Shown piece by piece: positions 38,581 through 50,184 of a stretch of DNA of 64,000 nt. Under the pieces are notes generated by a model, which saw only the letters and a program-made list of their open reading frames with translations, searched no databases and was not told the origin of the DNA. How positions within the stretch are numbered: position 1 is the stretch's first letter; each line of letters starts with the position of its first letter. The DNA is from Adineta ricciae. Lineage: Eukaryota; Rotifera; Eurotatoria; Adinetida; Adinetidae. A program made the position numbers and the translations under genes. The stretch is taken from NCBI GenBank assembly GCA_905250025.1, contig CAJNOJ010000003.1:971032-1035031 (forward strand), in the 5' to 3' direction.

Positions 38581-41500
38581 ATGGCTCGTCTGCAGTCGAA
38601 TTTTAACTTCATCTCATCCTACTGCGAACCGACATTTAATGTGGAAAAATATCAATCAAGTAAAACAGGAATGAAACTATACCATATCAAGCTACCATTA
38701 CCATTAATCAAACTTGAAATCTGCGTACAAACGAAACCCTACGATGATACGGGATGTGCGCATACATTAGGTAAAAGAATGTGAAATTCAATGAAAAGTA
38801 TGCTAATTGTTTGATTATAGAACATCTAATCTTCATGGGTAGTCGACAGTATCCTCAGCAAGGTTATCTCGATTATATATCTGCTCAATATTATTCCTTA
38901 GGCACAAATGCGACAACGTATCGTGATATGACAACGTATGAATTAACGACAGTTAACCATCAGTCGTTATTAAAACTTCTTCCTATTTATCTTGATCACA
39001 TATTAAATCCGTTATTAACAAATGATTGCTATTTAACGGAAGTGCATCATATATCTGGTGAAACAGGAGATGATGCCGGTGTTGTTTACAGCGAAATTCA
39101 ATCGAGTGAAAATCAACCGGATGAAATACTTCTCTATTCAGTTTTACGTGATTTATGGTCAGATAAGTCACCGTACTATTATGAATCAGGCGGTCGATTA
39201 GAAGCCATACGGAATGAGTTAACGTTAGATAAAATCAAATTGTTTCATCAGAAATATTATGTCCCGAATAATTTAGCGATTATTCTATGTGGTGGCGGAA
39301 TCCAAATTGATGAGATCTTAGGAGTTTTAAGTAAATTTGAAGACGAAAATTGTTCACAGTTAGAAAATCGTCATCGAATTTCGCTGGACTATTCACTGAA
39401 TGAAAATTTAAGAAAGAAGATGAAATTCAATAACGATAAGTTTCCTTTCATTAAAATCAAACGTGCCAGTCTTGATGAGAACTCGCTCTCATCCGAGAAA
39501 AATGCAGATTCGAACCCTATTGACACAACGAAATTATCTGTTCACTTGACAACAACAGGAACAACTACCGATGGAAACGATTCGTCATTTTGTGACTCGG
39601 AATTGATGGTCTCGCATGAAGATTTGTCTGCTCCATCGTCACCTACAACCTTATGGTCAACAATTGAAGTTGACACTTCCATCAATCACCGTCATATGAA
39701 CGAATATAAGGAAATTTTCTACCCTGTTGAAGACAATGATGAAAATCTTGGTCAAGTTGCTTTCGGTTATCGATTAGAATCGATTTATGAAATGGAAATT
39801 TATACAGCACTGGATGTTCTATTAACAACTCTATTCGACGAGGATATTTCCATTTTTTACAAGGAATTTATGGAGATACCGAATACTTTATGCTCGTCAA
39901 TTGATCACGATTGGTTCAATTACCCGGAAAGAGTTCTAGTTGTTGTTTTCGAAGGTACACATAGACATTACATAAGCATACGATATCACTTTTCATTTAG
40001 GTGTTGAGGTAGATAATCTAACGATGGTTGCAGATAAATATTCATCTGTTCTTTATTCAATAATCGATTGTCAAAGAGATAATGACCAACTCTACACACA
40101 GCTACGACGAAATATAAAGAAGAAAATTGATTTACATTTGAATGAAATCGAAAATGAACCGTACGGCTTCCTGATAGATTTATGTTGTCTCGATCATGTT
40201 TCGGAATTATCCGTACCGAAAACTAACAACGAAAATGACGACGAGCAGCAGTTACACAAATTTTTACAAAATAAAAAGTATTTAGAAAGCTTATTCGAAC
40301 AGCCAATCGCGTATTGGCATGAATTGATTAAGAAGTACCTTCTCGAATGGCCTTCAACGAAAAGAACAGTTATTCTACTCAAGCCGAACAGTGATCTATT
40401 GATTGAACAACAAGGTAATGTAGCGTATTTCTTTCGATTAAGGCACGCTTGTCGTTCATGTGAACTTATTCTTTCAGAGCAAGATGAACAACGAATATCG
40501 GAACGCTTCGTTTCACTCGGTTCTGATGGCCTTCAACGACTGAAAACTGAACTTGAGCAAGCTCGTTTGAATAATAAGCAATCGACATCTCAATGTGCAA
40601 CAATTTCTCATCCATTACTCTCTTTCGACAATCAACTACATCTTCCGCCCATTGAATATGACACCAATGGAAAGCATCTTGATTTATTTCACAGTCCAAA
40701 CAGCCATTTTCTCAAATACACTTTACATATTCCAATCAAACAGCTCGCTTCAGATCTACAATTGTATCTTCCGCTTTTTACCAATTTACTTTTTCATACG
40801 GCAATACGATACGATAATGTTCAACTAGATAAATATCACTTCTGTGAATTGATTTCACGTGATATTCTCGACTACAGTGTTTCAAATGGTCAATCATCTT
40901 CATCGCCAATACAATCTAGTTATATTCACGGACACTATCTCGACATATTCATCGTCTCACTACAATCCTTGAACAATTTCGAAATGTGCAAAAACACGAT
41001 GGATTACTTTCGTTATGCTCTCTTCGGAAGTGTTTTCGATGATTATAAGATCATTCTCGAAGAATGTGAAAAACAATTGAAGAATTTCATCGAAGTATTA
41101 CAAGATGGTCAAACCGTTCATCAAGCATATTTTAATTCCTTGATTCACTCAACGAATACGGAGAGTTATTATCATCAAATGAATATGTTTTTACAAAAAA
41201 ATCTCTTGGAAAAGATTTGTAAACATCCGAACAAGTATCAGAACGAAATTATATCGAAATTGAAACAAATTCAAAAGTTCATCTGGAAGAATTTATCTCA
41301 GATACACTTAACCGTATGTGGAAACGTTGAATTAATCAAAGACAATCGGCAAATCATCGAACAATTTATCAAAGAATGTCATGCAAAGAGTCAAGTCGAC
41401 ATTGAGTCCAGTGCTAACAAGGATACGAAAGGAAAACACATACAGACTGTCTCACCTGCAGCTATTATTGGTAGTCCGCATGAAGAATCTGGGTAATATC

Positions 41501-42158
41501 AGATAGATTCTTACTTTTAGAATGACGTCTATTCTTTGCGTTTAGTTATGTTATCCGTTGGACACGACTTGCAATATCTCAAGCTGATTTCATTCCTTTG
41601 ATGATCTTCTGTAATTATCTCGATATGGAAAACGGCCCATTATGGACAGCATGTCGCACAAATGGTTATGCCTATGGTGTCGCATTTGATTTCGATTTTG
41701 AATCCAACGTAATTCTTCTTTCGATCAATCAATGCTCGCAATTGAACTTGGCGTACTCCAGTGCGATGGAAGCGCTGAAAAATATCGTCGAACACAAGAT
41801 CAAATTAGATCCGGAACGAATATTAGCGGCACGAAATCTAACTATCTGCATGTTCACTGAACATCTCGCCACATTAGGTCGAGTCACCGGTGTTTGCATT
41901 CGTTCATATCTCAATAAGTACTCGATTGAAAAGTATCAAGATTTATTGCACGACATCAATCTCTACAATTATAATGAGACAGTGTTTTTGGAACTGATCG
42001 AAAAGTATTTACAACCGTTGATTGACAATACCCGTTCATCGACATTGGTGCTAGTCAATACAAATAAGATGAAGGAAACACAAGCATATTTACAAAACGA
42101 ACACGACATAAAAACCGTGACAGCAATCAAAGATGTAGTGAAAGCAATATGTCGTTAA
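38581..42158 (+). CDS. M16-family zinc metalloprotease (C05D11.1-like)
   Basis: Four exons encode about 1,100 residues with the two-lobed pitrilysin/insulinase layout. The inverted zinc motif HxxEH is completed across the first intron (CAHTLEHLIFMGS). The distal Glu ligand is expected in the AGVVYSEIQSSEN helix about 75 residues later. YVPNNLAIILCGGGI and later beta-sheet segments fit the M16 fold, and a second, inactive half fills 40000-42158. The length and the opening SYCEPTFNVEKYQSSKTGMKLYHIK resemble the cytosolic family known in C. elegans as C05D11.1 and its fungal relatives, rather than insulysin or mitochondrial PreP. An acidic Ser/Thr-rich insertion (about 39450-39660) is not typical. 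The start is ATG 38581; an acceptor-like TTAATTATAG lies 30 bp upstream. Confidence 0.85.
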
Positions 42159-42270
42159 ATAGAACAACGGACTTTTCTCAACAGTGCTATTTTTCTCTTC
42201 TTCCTTTTTGTCTATACAAATACAAACCCTGCATCTTGAAAAACAAAACTCTATTTTCTGTTTTCTTCAG

Positions 42271-43979
42271 ATGTTTACCAAAACCAATCATTTAATAAAA
42301 GCACTCGCTCAAAGAGGTGATAGGAAAGCTGTTCTTTGAAAACGAACGAATGAAGAAGGTGAAATGTTTTCATTCTAGCCGCTGTCTTTCAACAATGTGC
42401 AATGTCGACGCATATTGGTTCATCTTTAATGACCATTCCAGAATCGCACGAAATGCTCAGAAAAACATGTCGAGATTTTGCTGATCGAGAACTAAAACCC
42501 GTAGCTGCACAGCTTGATAAGTCGCATCAATATCCAATTGATCTTGTTTGTGGATTGTTTTCGTCAAAGAAACGAGTCGGAAAGATTGTCTATTTAGGTG
42601 AAAAAATTGGGTGATCTTGGTTTAATGTGTGTAGAAGTCGGTGAAGAATTAGGTGGTTCAGGTTTAGATTCACTTGCATATGCAATTGCTATGGAAGAAA
42701 TATCACGCGGATGTGCTAGTTGTGGTGTAATTATGTCGGCACATAATGTGAGATTGAATTTTTATCTGAAGTCAACGCGATTTCATGTGGACAATCTTGT
42801 CTTTAGTCGCTATACATAGGTCCATTGGTGAAATATGGAAACGAGAAACAAATTGACCAATTTGTCAAGCCGTTTTTGCACGGTGAACGAGTTGGATGTT
42901 TTGCTCTTTCGGAACCAGGTTTCTTACTCTTGTTTTGTAATTGCTTTTAACCAAGGATTATTGTGTACTGTTTGATAGGCAATGGTTCTGACGCTGGTGC
43001 TGCTAGTACTGTGGTCAAAGAGCATGATCAGTCTACTTATGTCATGAATGGTACCAAAGCTTGGATGTAGGAATATCTCTGAATCGTTATTTGCAGAGTT
43101 AACACTCGTTTTATTGTAGTACCAACGCACACGAGGCGGAAGCGGCAGTCGTCTTCGCCACAACTGATAAATCGTTGAAACACAAAGGCATAAGCGCTTT
43201 CATTGTTAAAAAGGGAACAGAAGGGTTTTCCTTGGGTAAAAAAGAGGACAAGCTAGGTATCAGAGCAAGCTCCACCAGCAATTTAATTTTCGAGGATTGC
43301 GTCTTTCCCAAGGAGAATTTACTTGGCAAAAAAGGCGATGGATTCAAGATTGCAAGTATAACAAACAAACATTTTATTTTTCCCTTTTCTCACTCGAGGG
43401 TGTGTTCGCAGTGACAACACTTGATTCAGGCCGTATTGGTATTGCTGGCCAAGCATTGGGTATAGCCCAAGCGGCACTTGATTGTGCTGTTGATTATGCC
43501 CAAAAACGGCAAGTATTTGGCAAACAATTGACTCAATTACAAGCAATACAAATGAAATTAGCCGGTGTGATTCTTAGAGAGAAAAGTTCAGAATTTTGCA
43601 CACAATACTTTTTTTCTGTACAGATATGGAAATGCGTTTACAATCTGCACGTTTATTGACATGGAAAGCTGCAGCATTAAAATGTCAAGGAGAACCCTTC
43701 ACAAAATTTGCTGCTATGGCAAAACTGGCTGCATCGGAATGTGCAACATTCAATGCTCATCAAGCCATACAAATTTTAGGTGGAATGGGTTATGTGAGCG
43801 ATATGCCAGCTGAACGTCACTATCGTGACGCAAGAATCACCGAGATCTATGAAGGAACAAGTGAAAGTAAAATTTTCGTATGATTGAGAAACGACGAATG
43901 GCGTTTTGATTGAATTTTAGTTCAACGATTGGTCATCGCTGGTAATCTTATCAAAGAATATAGTGCAACATCATCTTAG
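42271..43979 (+). CDS. ACADS: Short-chain acyl-CoA dehydrogenase, mitochondrial
   Basis: This flavoenzyme catalyses the first step of short-chain fatty-acid beta-oxidation in the matrix and passes electrons to ETF. A 46-bp first exon (42271-42316) encodes a basic targeting sequence, [15 protein letters not shown], which joins [12 protein letters not shown] after the intron. The remaining exons give nearly the full ACADS alignment: [116 protein letters not shown] and [14 protein letters not shown]. The Glu of IYEGTSE is the catalytic base. The C-terminus [14 protein letters not shown] comes from a final small exon ending at TAG 43977-43979. The start ATG directly follows TTTTCTTCAG, an apparent acceptor. 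Motif completeness suggests an active enzyme. Confidence 0.94.
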
Positions 43980-45067
43980 AAATCAATGGATTTTATCTTT
44001 TAAAAAATCATTTTAAATTAAAAAACAGATTTGATTTGAAACTCTATTAAAAATTTGTCTTTTGAGTAAAAACATCTACCGGAGAAACGATTGGCGTACC
44101 AGAACATGAAAGTCTACTCGCTCAACAGTTCAGGAACACAAGAAGTAACTTTTAGTGCTTGTGGAAAGGGACAGTTGGATAGACCGTAGTTTCCACGGAA
44201 AATATTAACACCGTATGAAACCATAAATTTGTGTATGTAACATAACAATATTTTTCTTCCGAAGCATGATGTATTCAAGGTAGTCGATTAACAATCGTTT
44301 GTCGTTATTTTGATTAGTTGCTATTTTCACGCTGGTTATTTACCTATCATCAACATGGTTTATATGTGGCTGATTAATGTTCACAAGCGAAGTCGACATT
44401 GAAGTCATTTTCGTTTATGTGATTTTAGAGCTTCTCAACAACATCATCTATATCGAATGACATTAGAGAGGGAAGAAATGAAAGCGAGAGGACGAGAATA
44501 AAGATCAATACATATAAAGGATGATATGACGTCGTTTTTTTTTTCTTCTTGAAAAAACGATATTTGAACAACGTGCGAAGAGTATTATTGTTGTTGTCAT
44601 AAGTGCTATTTTTCGATTATCGATGTAAACCATTCTCTTCTTTGACAACGATTATATACACTTGTATCGTGTGCTCAGCTATGATTAAAAGAGAATTATT
44701 GTAAGAAACTCTTTTAGAAGTTAGTCTTGGATACAAACTCTCTATCTCTGAATGTTACCAAAGCTAATTTTTGGAGACCAGCATCTGCTGTTATTTTTAT
44801 ATGACATGAGGAAAAAACTCAACGGTTAAAGACAAACAACTTTCATCCTACATTCAGGAGGAGACGCATACACACTTGATAAGACCGTGTACTGCATTGA
44901 CAGAGTCAATTAAATTTTTTATTTTTTACTTCTTAAAAAAACGTCTTCTTTATTTGAATTATTTTTACCTCTTTGATTAGGCGTTTATTTTCTTGGCAAA
45001 TTACCACCCTGCTTATGCAAACTTAACAATATCGAAATCAACAACTTTACCGAAATACAACGTTACT
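43980..45067. other. Intergenic, about 1.1 kb
   Basis: No open frame or RNA gene was recognised. It should contain the ACADS 3' UTR and the promoter of the next gene. A TATA-like ACATATAAAGGATG near 44511 is too far from the next start to assign. Confidence 0.4.
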
Positions 45068-46889
45068 ATGGCCGAAAACCAGAAAAGTTCGACTTCTTCT
45101 GTTCGACTAGGCTATCTAAGCGGACGAAAACAACGTATCGAATGTTGGGCATCGCGTAGAACGACTCCGACTCAACATAGCACCGCATCAGCAGCAACTG
45201 CTTTGTTAGGAACAGCTTCTGCACAAAAACGATCTGAGAGTTCATACAAACAGACGAATCGACTGCTCAATGTTCAGCTACTTCAGTTAGGTATGGAAAG
45301 ACAAAACACGATTGATCAACGAACATTCGAACAAAAAGGATTCATTAATAGACAAACCTTGCGACATAAACATAATCAAGCAATGATCGAGTATGATATT
45401 TGTTATTTTTCTAATATGCAACATTCGATTCGTTTTGTTCTAGCATATTGAATTATGTTCGTCAATGTTGTAAATATGCAGATACACATGAGAGTCAAGG
45501 GAGTCACTCAAGTTCAAGTGAACAAACAAAAAGAACGAAACGAAGTCTTTCAAAATCGTCATCATTCACGAGATCGCCGCCGGCAAAACGTAGTTTATCG
45601 GCAAGTCCCTATGTACAAGCAGCTGCTGCGTTGAATCAAGATGAAAATGTGATGATCGAAACGAATGAACCACGTCTGACCACTGAAAATACAGTATGTA
45701 TGTGAAAGAGTCTCTTCTCAAGAGTTCTAATTTGTTATATGATCGTGTTATTACATCTAGAGAAAAATGACCTTTAGTCGTATCATTTTCCTTGAGATAG
45801 ATGTAAAATTTTATGATGTAAATTGTCAATAATGTTGATTACATATTTACTTAGGTAGCTGAGCCGCTGATAGCCAGTGAAATACCGGTAAATGACGACG
45901 ATGATGATGCTCAAAAGCGGCGTGTTCAATTTCAAATGAATACCGATTCGAGTGAAGTTCAGCCAACAAGTTTGCTCCTTGATTCGAGTACAAATGATGA
46001 AATAAAACCAAAGCAACGAACGATAATCTCTGCACCCATTACTCTCTCAATTAATTCCTTGCACAAGGGTCGTTCAATAAATTCAGCACCTTTCACACGA
46101 ACAGTATCATCCGTACCGACATCGAGTCTTAGTCGAAGTTCACAGTCGTTGGTTCCCAAACGACCCCCATCACGATTTATCGTATCGAAGTCGTCTCTTC
46201 GGGATTTTCGGCTTCATCCAGAAAAATATTTAAGTCCTTCAAACTGCTATTTACCACTACTTCGCCGCCAATCCATCGAAACGAAGACAAACGAACGCTT
46301 GCCACGACAGTCAACAAACCTATCGCGATCTACCACAGGTCTTTCACTAGAACTCGATGCACCTTTTGACGATGCCAAGTCATTTCTCAGCGATGATGAT
46401 ACAGGGTTTGTTGCATAGTGATCATTCAAAGTTTCTACCGATTATTTTTCCTATAGAAAGCCTATTGTTCATCCACAACTATCGTCGTCAAATGAACGTG
46501 AACGTAGACACATGAATGTCCCGTTACCTAAAAGAGCTAACCCGATAAATAACAGTGCAAACATTCCTGAGTCACATACGGCAACTATGGCTCGACTTCG
46601 TCAACGTGAATATACTCGTTTAAATAATTTAGTTCGTTCGAAACTGATTGAGAAAGTTATTGCACCGTTATCAACTGTAAAAAACGATGATTGCGACGAG
46701 CAAAGTGTAAAACAAGATTCAATTTTGCATGATCGGCAGTCGTCATTTAGACCAGCTCGAGCACGTCAACTTGCAGATATCTTGCGTTCGATTGATTCAT
46801 TGAACTGCGCAGACAGTGTGGAAAATCGTGCACGAAGAGAAATGGACATAGAAAAGAATCGCGCCAAACTGAGTATTTTAATCTTCTAA
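45068..46889 (+). CDS. Unrecognised disordered, basic Ser/Arg-rich protein
   Basis: Four exons encode about 515 residues. The introns (about 45390-45443, 45692-45855 and 46408-46457) all have usable GT-AG sites and keep frame. The product is mostly disordered: an early helical Gln-rich stretch (LLNVQLLQLGMERQNTIDQR), a Lys/Arg/Ser-rich block (SKSSSFTRSPPAKRSLSASP), an acidic patch (NDDDDDAQKRR), long Ser/Thr-Arg segments, and a C-terminal helical part (MARLRQREYTRLNNLVRSKL ... RARQLADILRSIDSLN). No membrane segment or signal peptide. The abundant RxxS patches suggest phosphorylation and perhaps a cytoskeletal or nuclear role, but no family is recognised. The frame is open before the first ATG (45068) back to a likely acceptor near 44980, so the start could lie upstream. 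Confidence 0.65.
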
Positions 46890-47481
46890 TACTTTAAACA
46901 GAACTCTTTATCCGAAAGTTGTTTTTTTTTTGTTTTAAAAATTATTATTCAAATAAATGTAATCCAGTCTAAACTGATTATGAAGGACACACGTGTATTC
47001 CTGACAGGTTAAGTTGCGTAGGTGTATGAGTGCCATAGATGCGTGTCAAAAGTCATTTTGATACTGCCATCCACAGTCATCGTAGTTTTTGTCTTCCAAG
47101 ATGAGAAACAACTAGAAAGAAGATTACAGTTTTCTCGTGGAATAGGAACATAAGTCTATCAGGTTTGGTATCCAAACGCCGTAAGAACGTTAGTGTTCAT
47201 TACGCATTTTTTGTTAGAGCGATATTTTTAGAGTACTATTGTTATATCGAATTCTTGTTATTTACGTCATTAATCTAATCCTTCTCGAACTGATGAAAAG
47301 AAGATAAACGTTTTTCTTAATGCCAATATATTCATTTTGCATATAGGAATAATCGATCTCTATTAATACCATTTGGACGACGGAAACGCGTCCGACGATG
47401 ATCGACTCGGCAATAGGTAAATAGTGCTTTTCATTTAGACATCCGGCTTTCTAAATCCAAGCTCATTTACATTCTAATCAG
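46890..47481. other. Gap upstream of the SLC6 gene; expected exons not found
   Basis: The 590 bp between the disordered-protein gene and the first recognisable SLC6 exon should hold the exons for transmembrane helices 1-3, but no frame here encodes them. The only ambiguous base in the window (N, 47507) lies just downstream. The region may be misassembled, or the transporter truly truncated. Confidence 0.5.
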
Positions 47482-49520
47482 TATCGTTTAAACGAAGAAG
47501 GAAAANCTTTAGGTCATCGATGGAATACGCCCGATTGTTCGACAGTCGATACACGACGTCATTTTCTGGAAAGATGCATCAATCAATTGAATGAAACATT
47601 GAATGATACAATGGCTTATTTACCAATCAATTATAATGAACAAACATCGTTTGAGGGAAAGGCACTCTATGAAAATTGTTCGGAAAAATTAACCCAACAA
47701 CGAATCGTGTCACCGTCGCAAGAATATTTCCAGTAAAGAGAGATCCATTGCTTGGATTTGAAATGATGGAAACGAATTGTCTTTTAGTTTACAAGTGTAC
47801 CGTCTGAATCAAACACGTAATCTGACTTTAGAACATCCTGGCAATGTTAACTGGGAAAATGTCGGATGTCTTGCTTTGATCTATCTGATCTGCTATTTTT
47901 CAATGTGGAAAGGAGTCAAAACATCAGGCAAGGTACGTTTGCCAACAACTAAACATTCGTCTCTTAAATTTTTTTCTCGCTCAACTCATCGAAATTCTAT
48001 TCTTCAAGGTTGTCTGGTTCACGGCACTGTTTCCCTATGTTGTATTGACAATACTGATGATACGTGGTCTTTTCCTGAATGGATCAATGAAAGGCATCGA
48101 ATATTATATACGTCCGGATTTAAGTAAACTCAGTGAAGCATCAGTCTGGGTTGATGCCGCATCACAAACATTCTTTTCTTTGGGACCTGGTTTCGGCGTC
48201 CTAATGGCATTTGCAAGTTACAATGATTTTCATCATAACGTTTTTCGGTATGAAAGAACGATTGGTTTCTCGCGAAATAGATGCACCATTCATTTTTAGC
48301 GATGCAATGATCACAGTTGCAGTCAATAGTTTAACAAGTTTTGCCAGTGGCTTCGTCATCTTCATGTTTCTAGTAGGAGAGATTCTTATTTGCAAAATTT
48401 TACTTGGAATTCGTTTTCCTTTGTCAAGGGTTACATGAGCGAAATCTCTGGACGAGCCATAAAAGATGTTGCTGAACAAGGTTCGACCCTTGTATTTATT
48501 GTCTATCCGGAAGCGATCGCTACAATGCCATGGGCGCCTGTTTGGGCGGTATTCTTTTTCTTAATGTTATTAACACTTGGTTTAGATTCATCGGTGCGTA
48601 TTATGTTGTGTCTTGTGAATTGAAAACGCTTTGTTTGGTCTTTTCCTGATTTCTAGTTTGGCGGAAGCGAGGCAATAATAACTGCCTTGAGTGACGAATT
48701 TCCGGTTCTCCGACGACATCGAGAATGGTTTGTTGGTATATTATTTTTCTTCTATTTTCTCATTGGAATACCGAGTTGTACTGACGCTGGAGTTTATTTC
48801 GTCGAATTACTACAAAACTATGCTGGTAACTAAAAGCGAAAGCTTGAAACACTACTTTTCTGTTTACATTCGTTCTGTCCTTGACTTTCAGCATTTTATT
48901 CCATCATCATTGCTGTCTTTTTCGAAGCTATAGCGGTATCTTGGCTCTATGGAATACGGCGTATAAGCGAGGATGTCAAACAAATGCTCGGCTCCAAACC
49001 TGGACGATTTTGGCTGGGAACATGGTGTATTGCTGCACCTGTTTTTCTTGGAGTAATGATGATCATCTACCGAAACTTTCTTGCGTACTAAATTTCTTCA
49101 CATTAGGGTATCATTTTATCGGGCTTAATCCAACACAGTAGTCCGACATATGGAAAACCAACGGATCCGTTTTTCTACGAGGTTCGTACTTTTCTTTATC
49201 TCCGAACTGTATGAATTCACGAGTATGTTGTGTCTAGTATCCGACATGGAGTCATTTACTTGGTTGGATGTTTGCTTTATCGTCGGTAATATTTATTCCA
49301 GCCGTTGCTATTTATCAATTATTAATAGAACAAGGAAGTTTAGCTAATGTAAGAATAGACTTTCTTGAATGAGTCGATATGCATTTTCCTTCTTTCTAAA
49401 TTCATTTAGAGATTTCATATGGCAATTACACCGTGGAAAGAACGAGCAAATGCAAATCAAGATGTCCTAGTTAGTACCAATCATGTAGCAACAAAATACA
49501 TTACGGAAGAAACGATTTAA
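47482..49520 (+). CDS. SLC6 neurotransmitter transporter, monoamine-type, 5'-truncated
   Basis: Na+/Cl- coupled plasma-membrane symporter family. Readable exons begin in extracellular loop 2 ([12 protein letters not shown], Asn-glycosylation sites, EYFQ) and continue with [116 protein letters not shown] and [18 protein letters not shown]. The last helix and tail end in [15 protein letters not shown] and a TAA at 49518-49520. The closest matches from memory are the dopamine, noradrenaline and serotonin transporters. Helices 4-12 are present and GT-AG introns keep frame. Helices 1-3, which hold the sodium sites and the amine-binding Asp region, are missing from the window, so no start codon can be given. 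A single N at 47507 lies in the first exon. Confidence 0.85.
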
Positions 49521-50184
49521 TAGATATTTTTTTAGAATATTTTGCCTACTCCAACTTTATAATAATCTTTTTCTCTTCTCGTTTTCTTATCATTCTTTGT
49601 ATCTGTTGTTTGTATACGCGTCTATTTCTTTTCTCCTCTGAACACCAACTCTCATTCTCTCATTTCACATTAGCATATTTCAATTTCGGCAAGGTCATTC
49701 GTATACGTCATTGATCTCTTTTATTTTCAAAGAAAACTCGCACTCGAATTCTTCTCTTTACTAATCTCGGCTAATACAGGGCCGTGCGAAAAAAAAAGAA
49801 CTCGAATCAAATCCTTGCCTAAGGTTATCACTCTTTTGTTTGATTACTTATGTCATCTTTTCTCAATCAAACACAACGTCTTGTATCATCATTTCAACTA
49901 TGTTAACATTTGAACAGGATCAACTTGTGCATACATTTCGCATTCAATCGATCGACCTACTTTGCATAAGATGAAAAAAGATCGCTGATCATTGTCATTA
50001 AAATCATTTGAGAAAAAATACGTCTTTTGAGTAGGAGAAGTTCTGTTTTATTCACCGATGAAGGTAAGGCAAATTGATTACGCTTGAAACAATGAAATTA
50101 TGAAAGAAGTACAATTTAGATTTTTCTATTTCTTGCTTGCCTTCATTTGCTTTGTTTTTCTTTGATCAATGCTGGTAAATAAGA
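49521..50184. other. Intergenic, about 0.65 kb
   Basis: T- and pyrimidine-rich sequence after the SLC6 stop, with no coding potential. It contains the promoter of the EGF-Hint gene; no definite TATA element was recognised. Confidence 0.45.
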
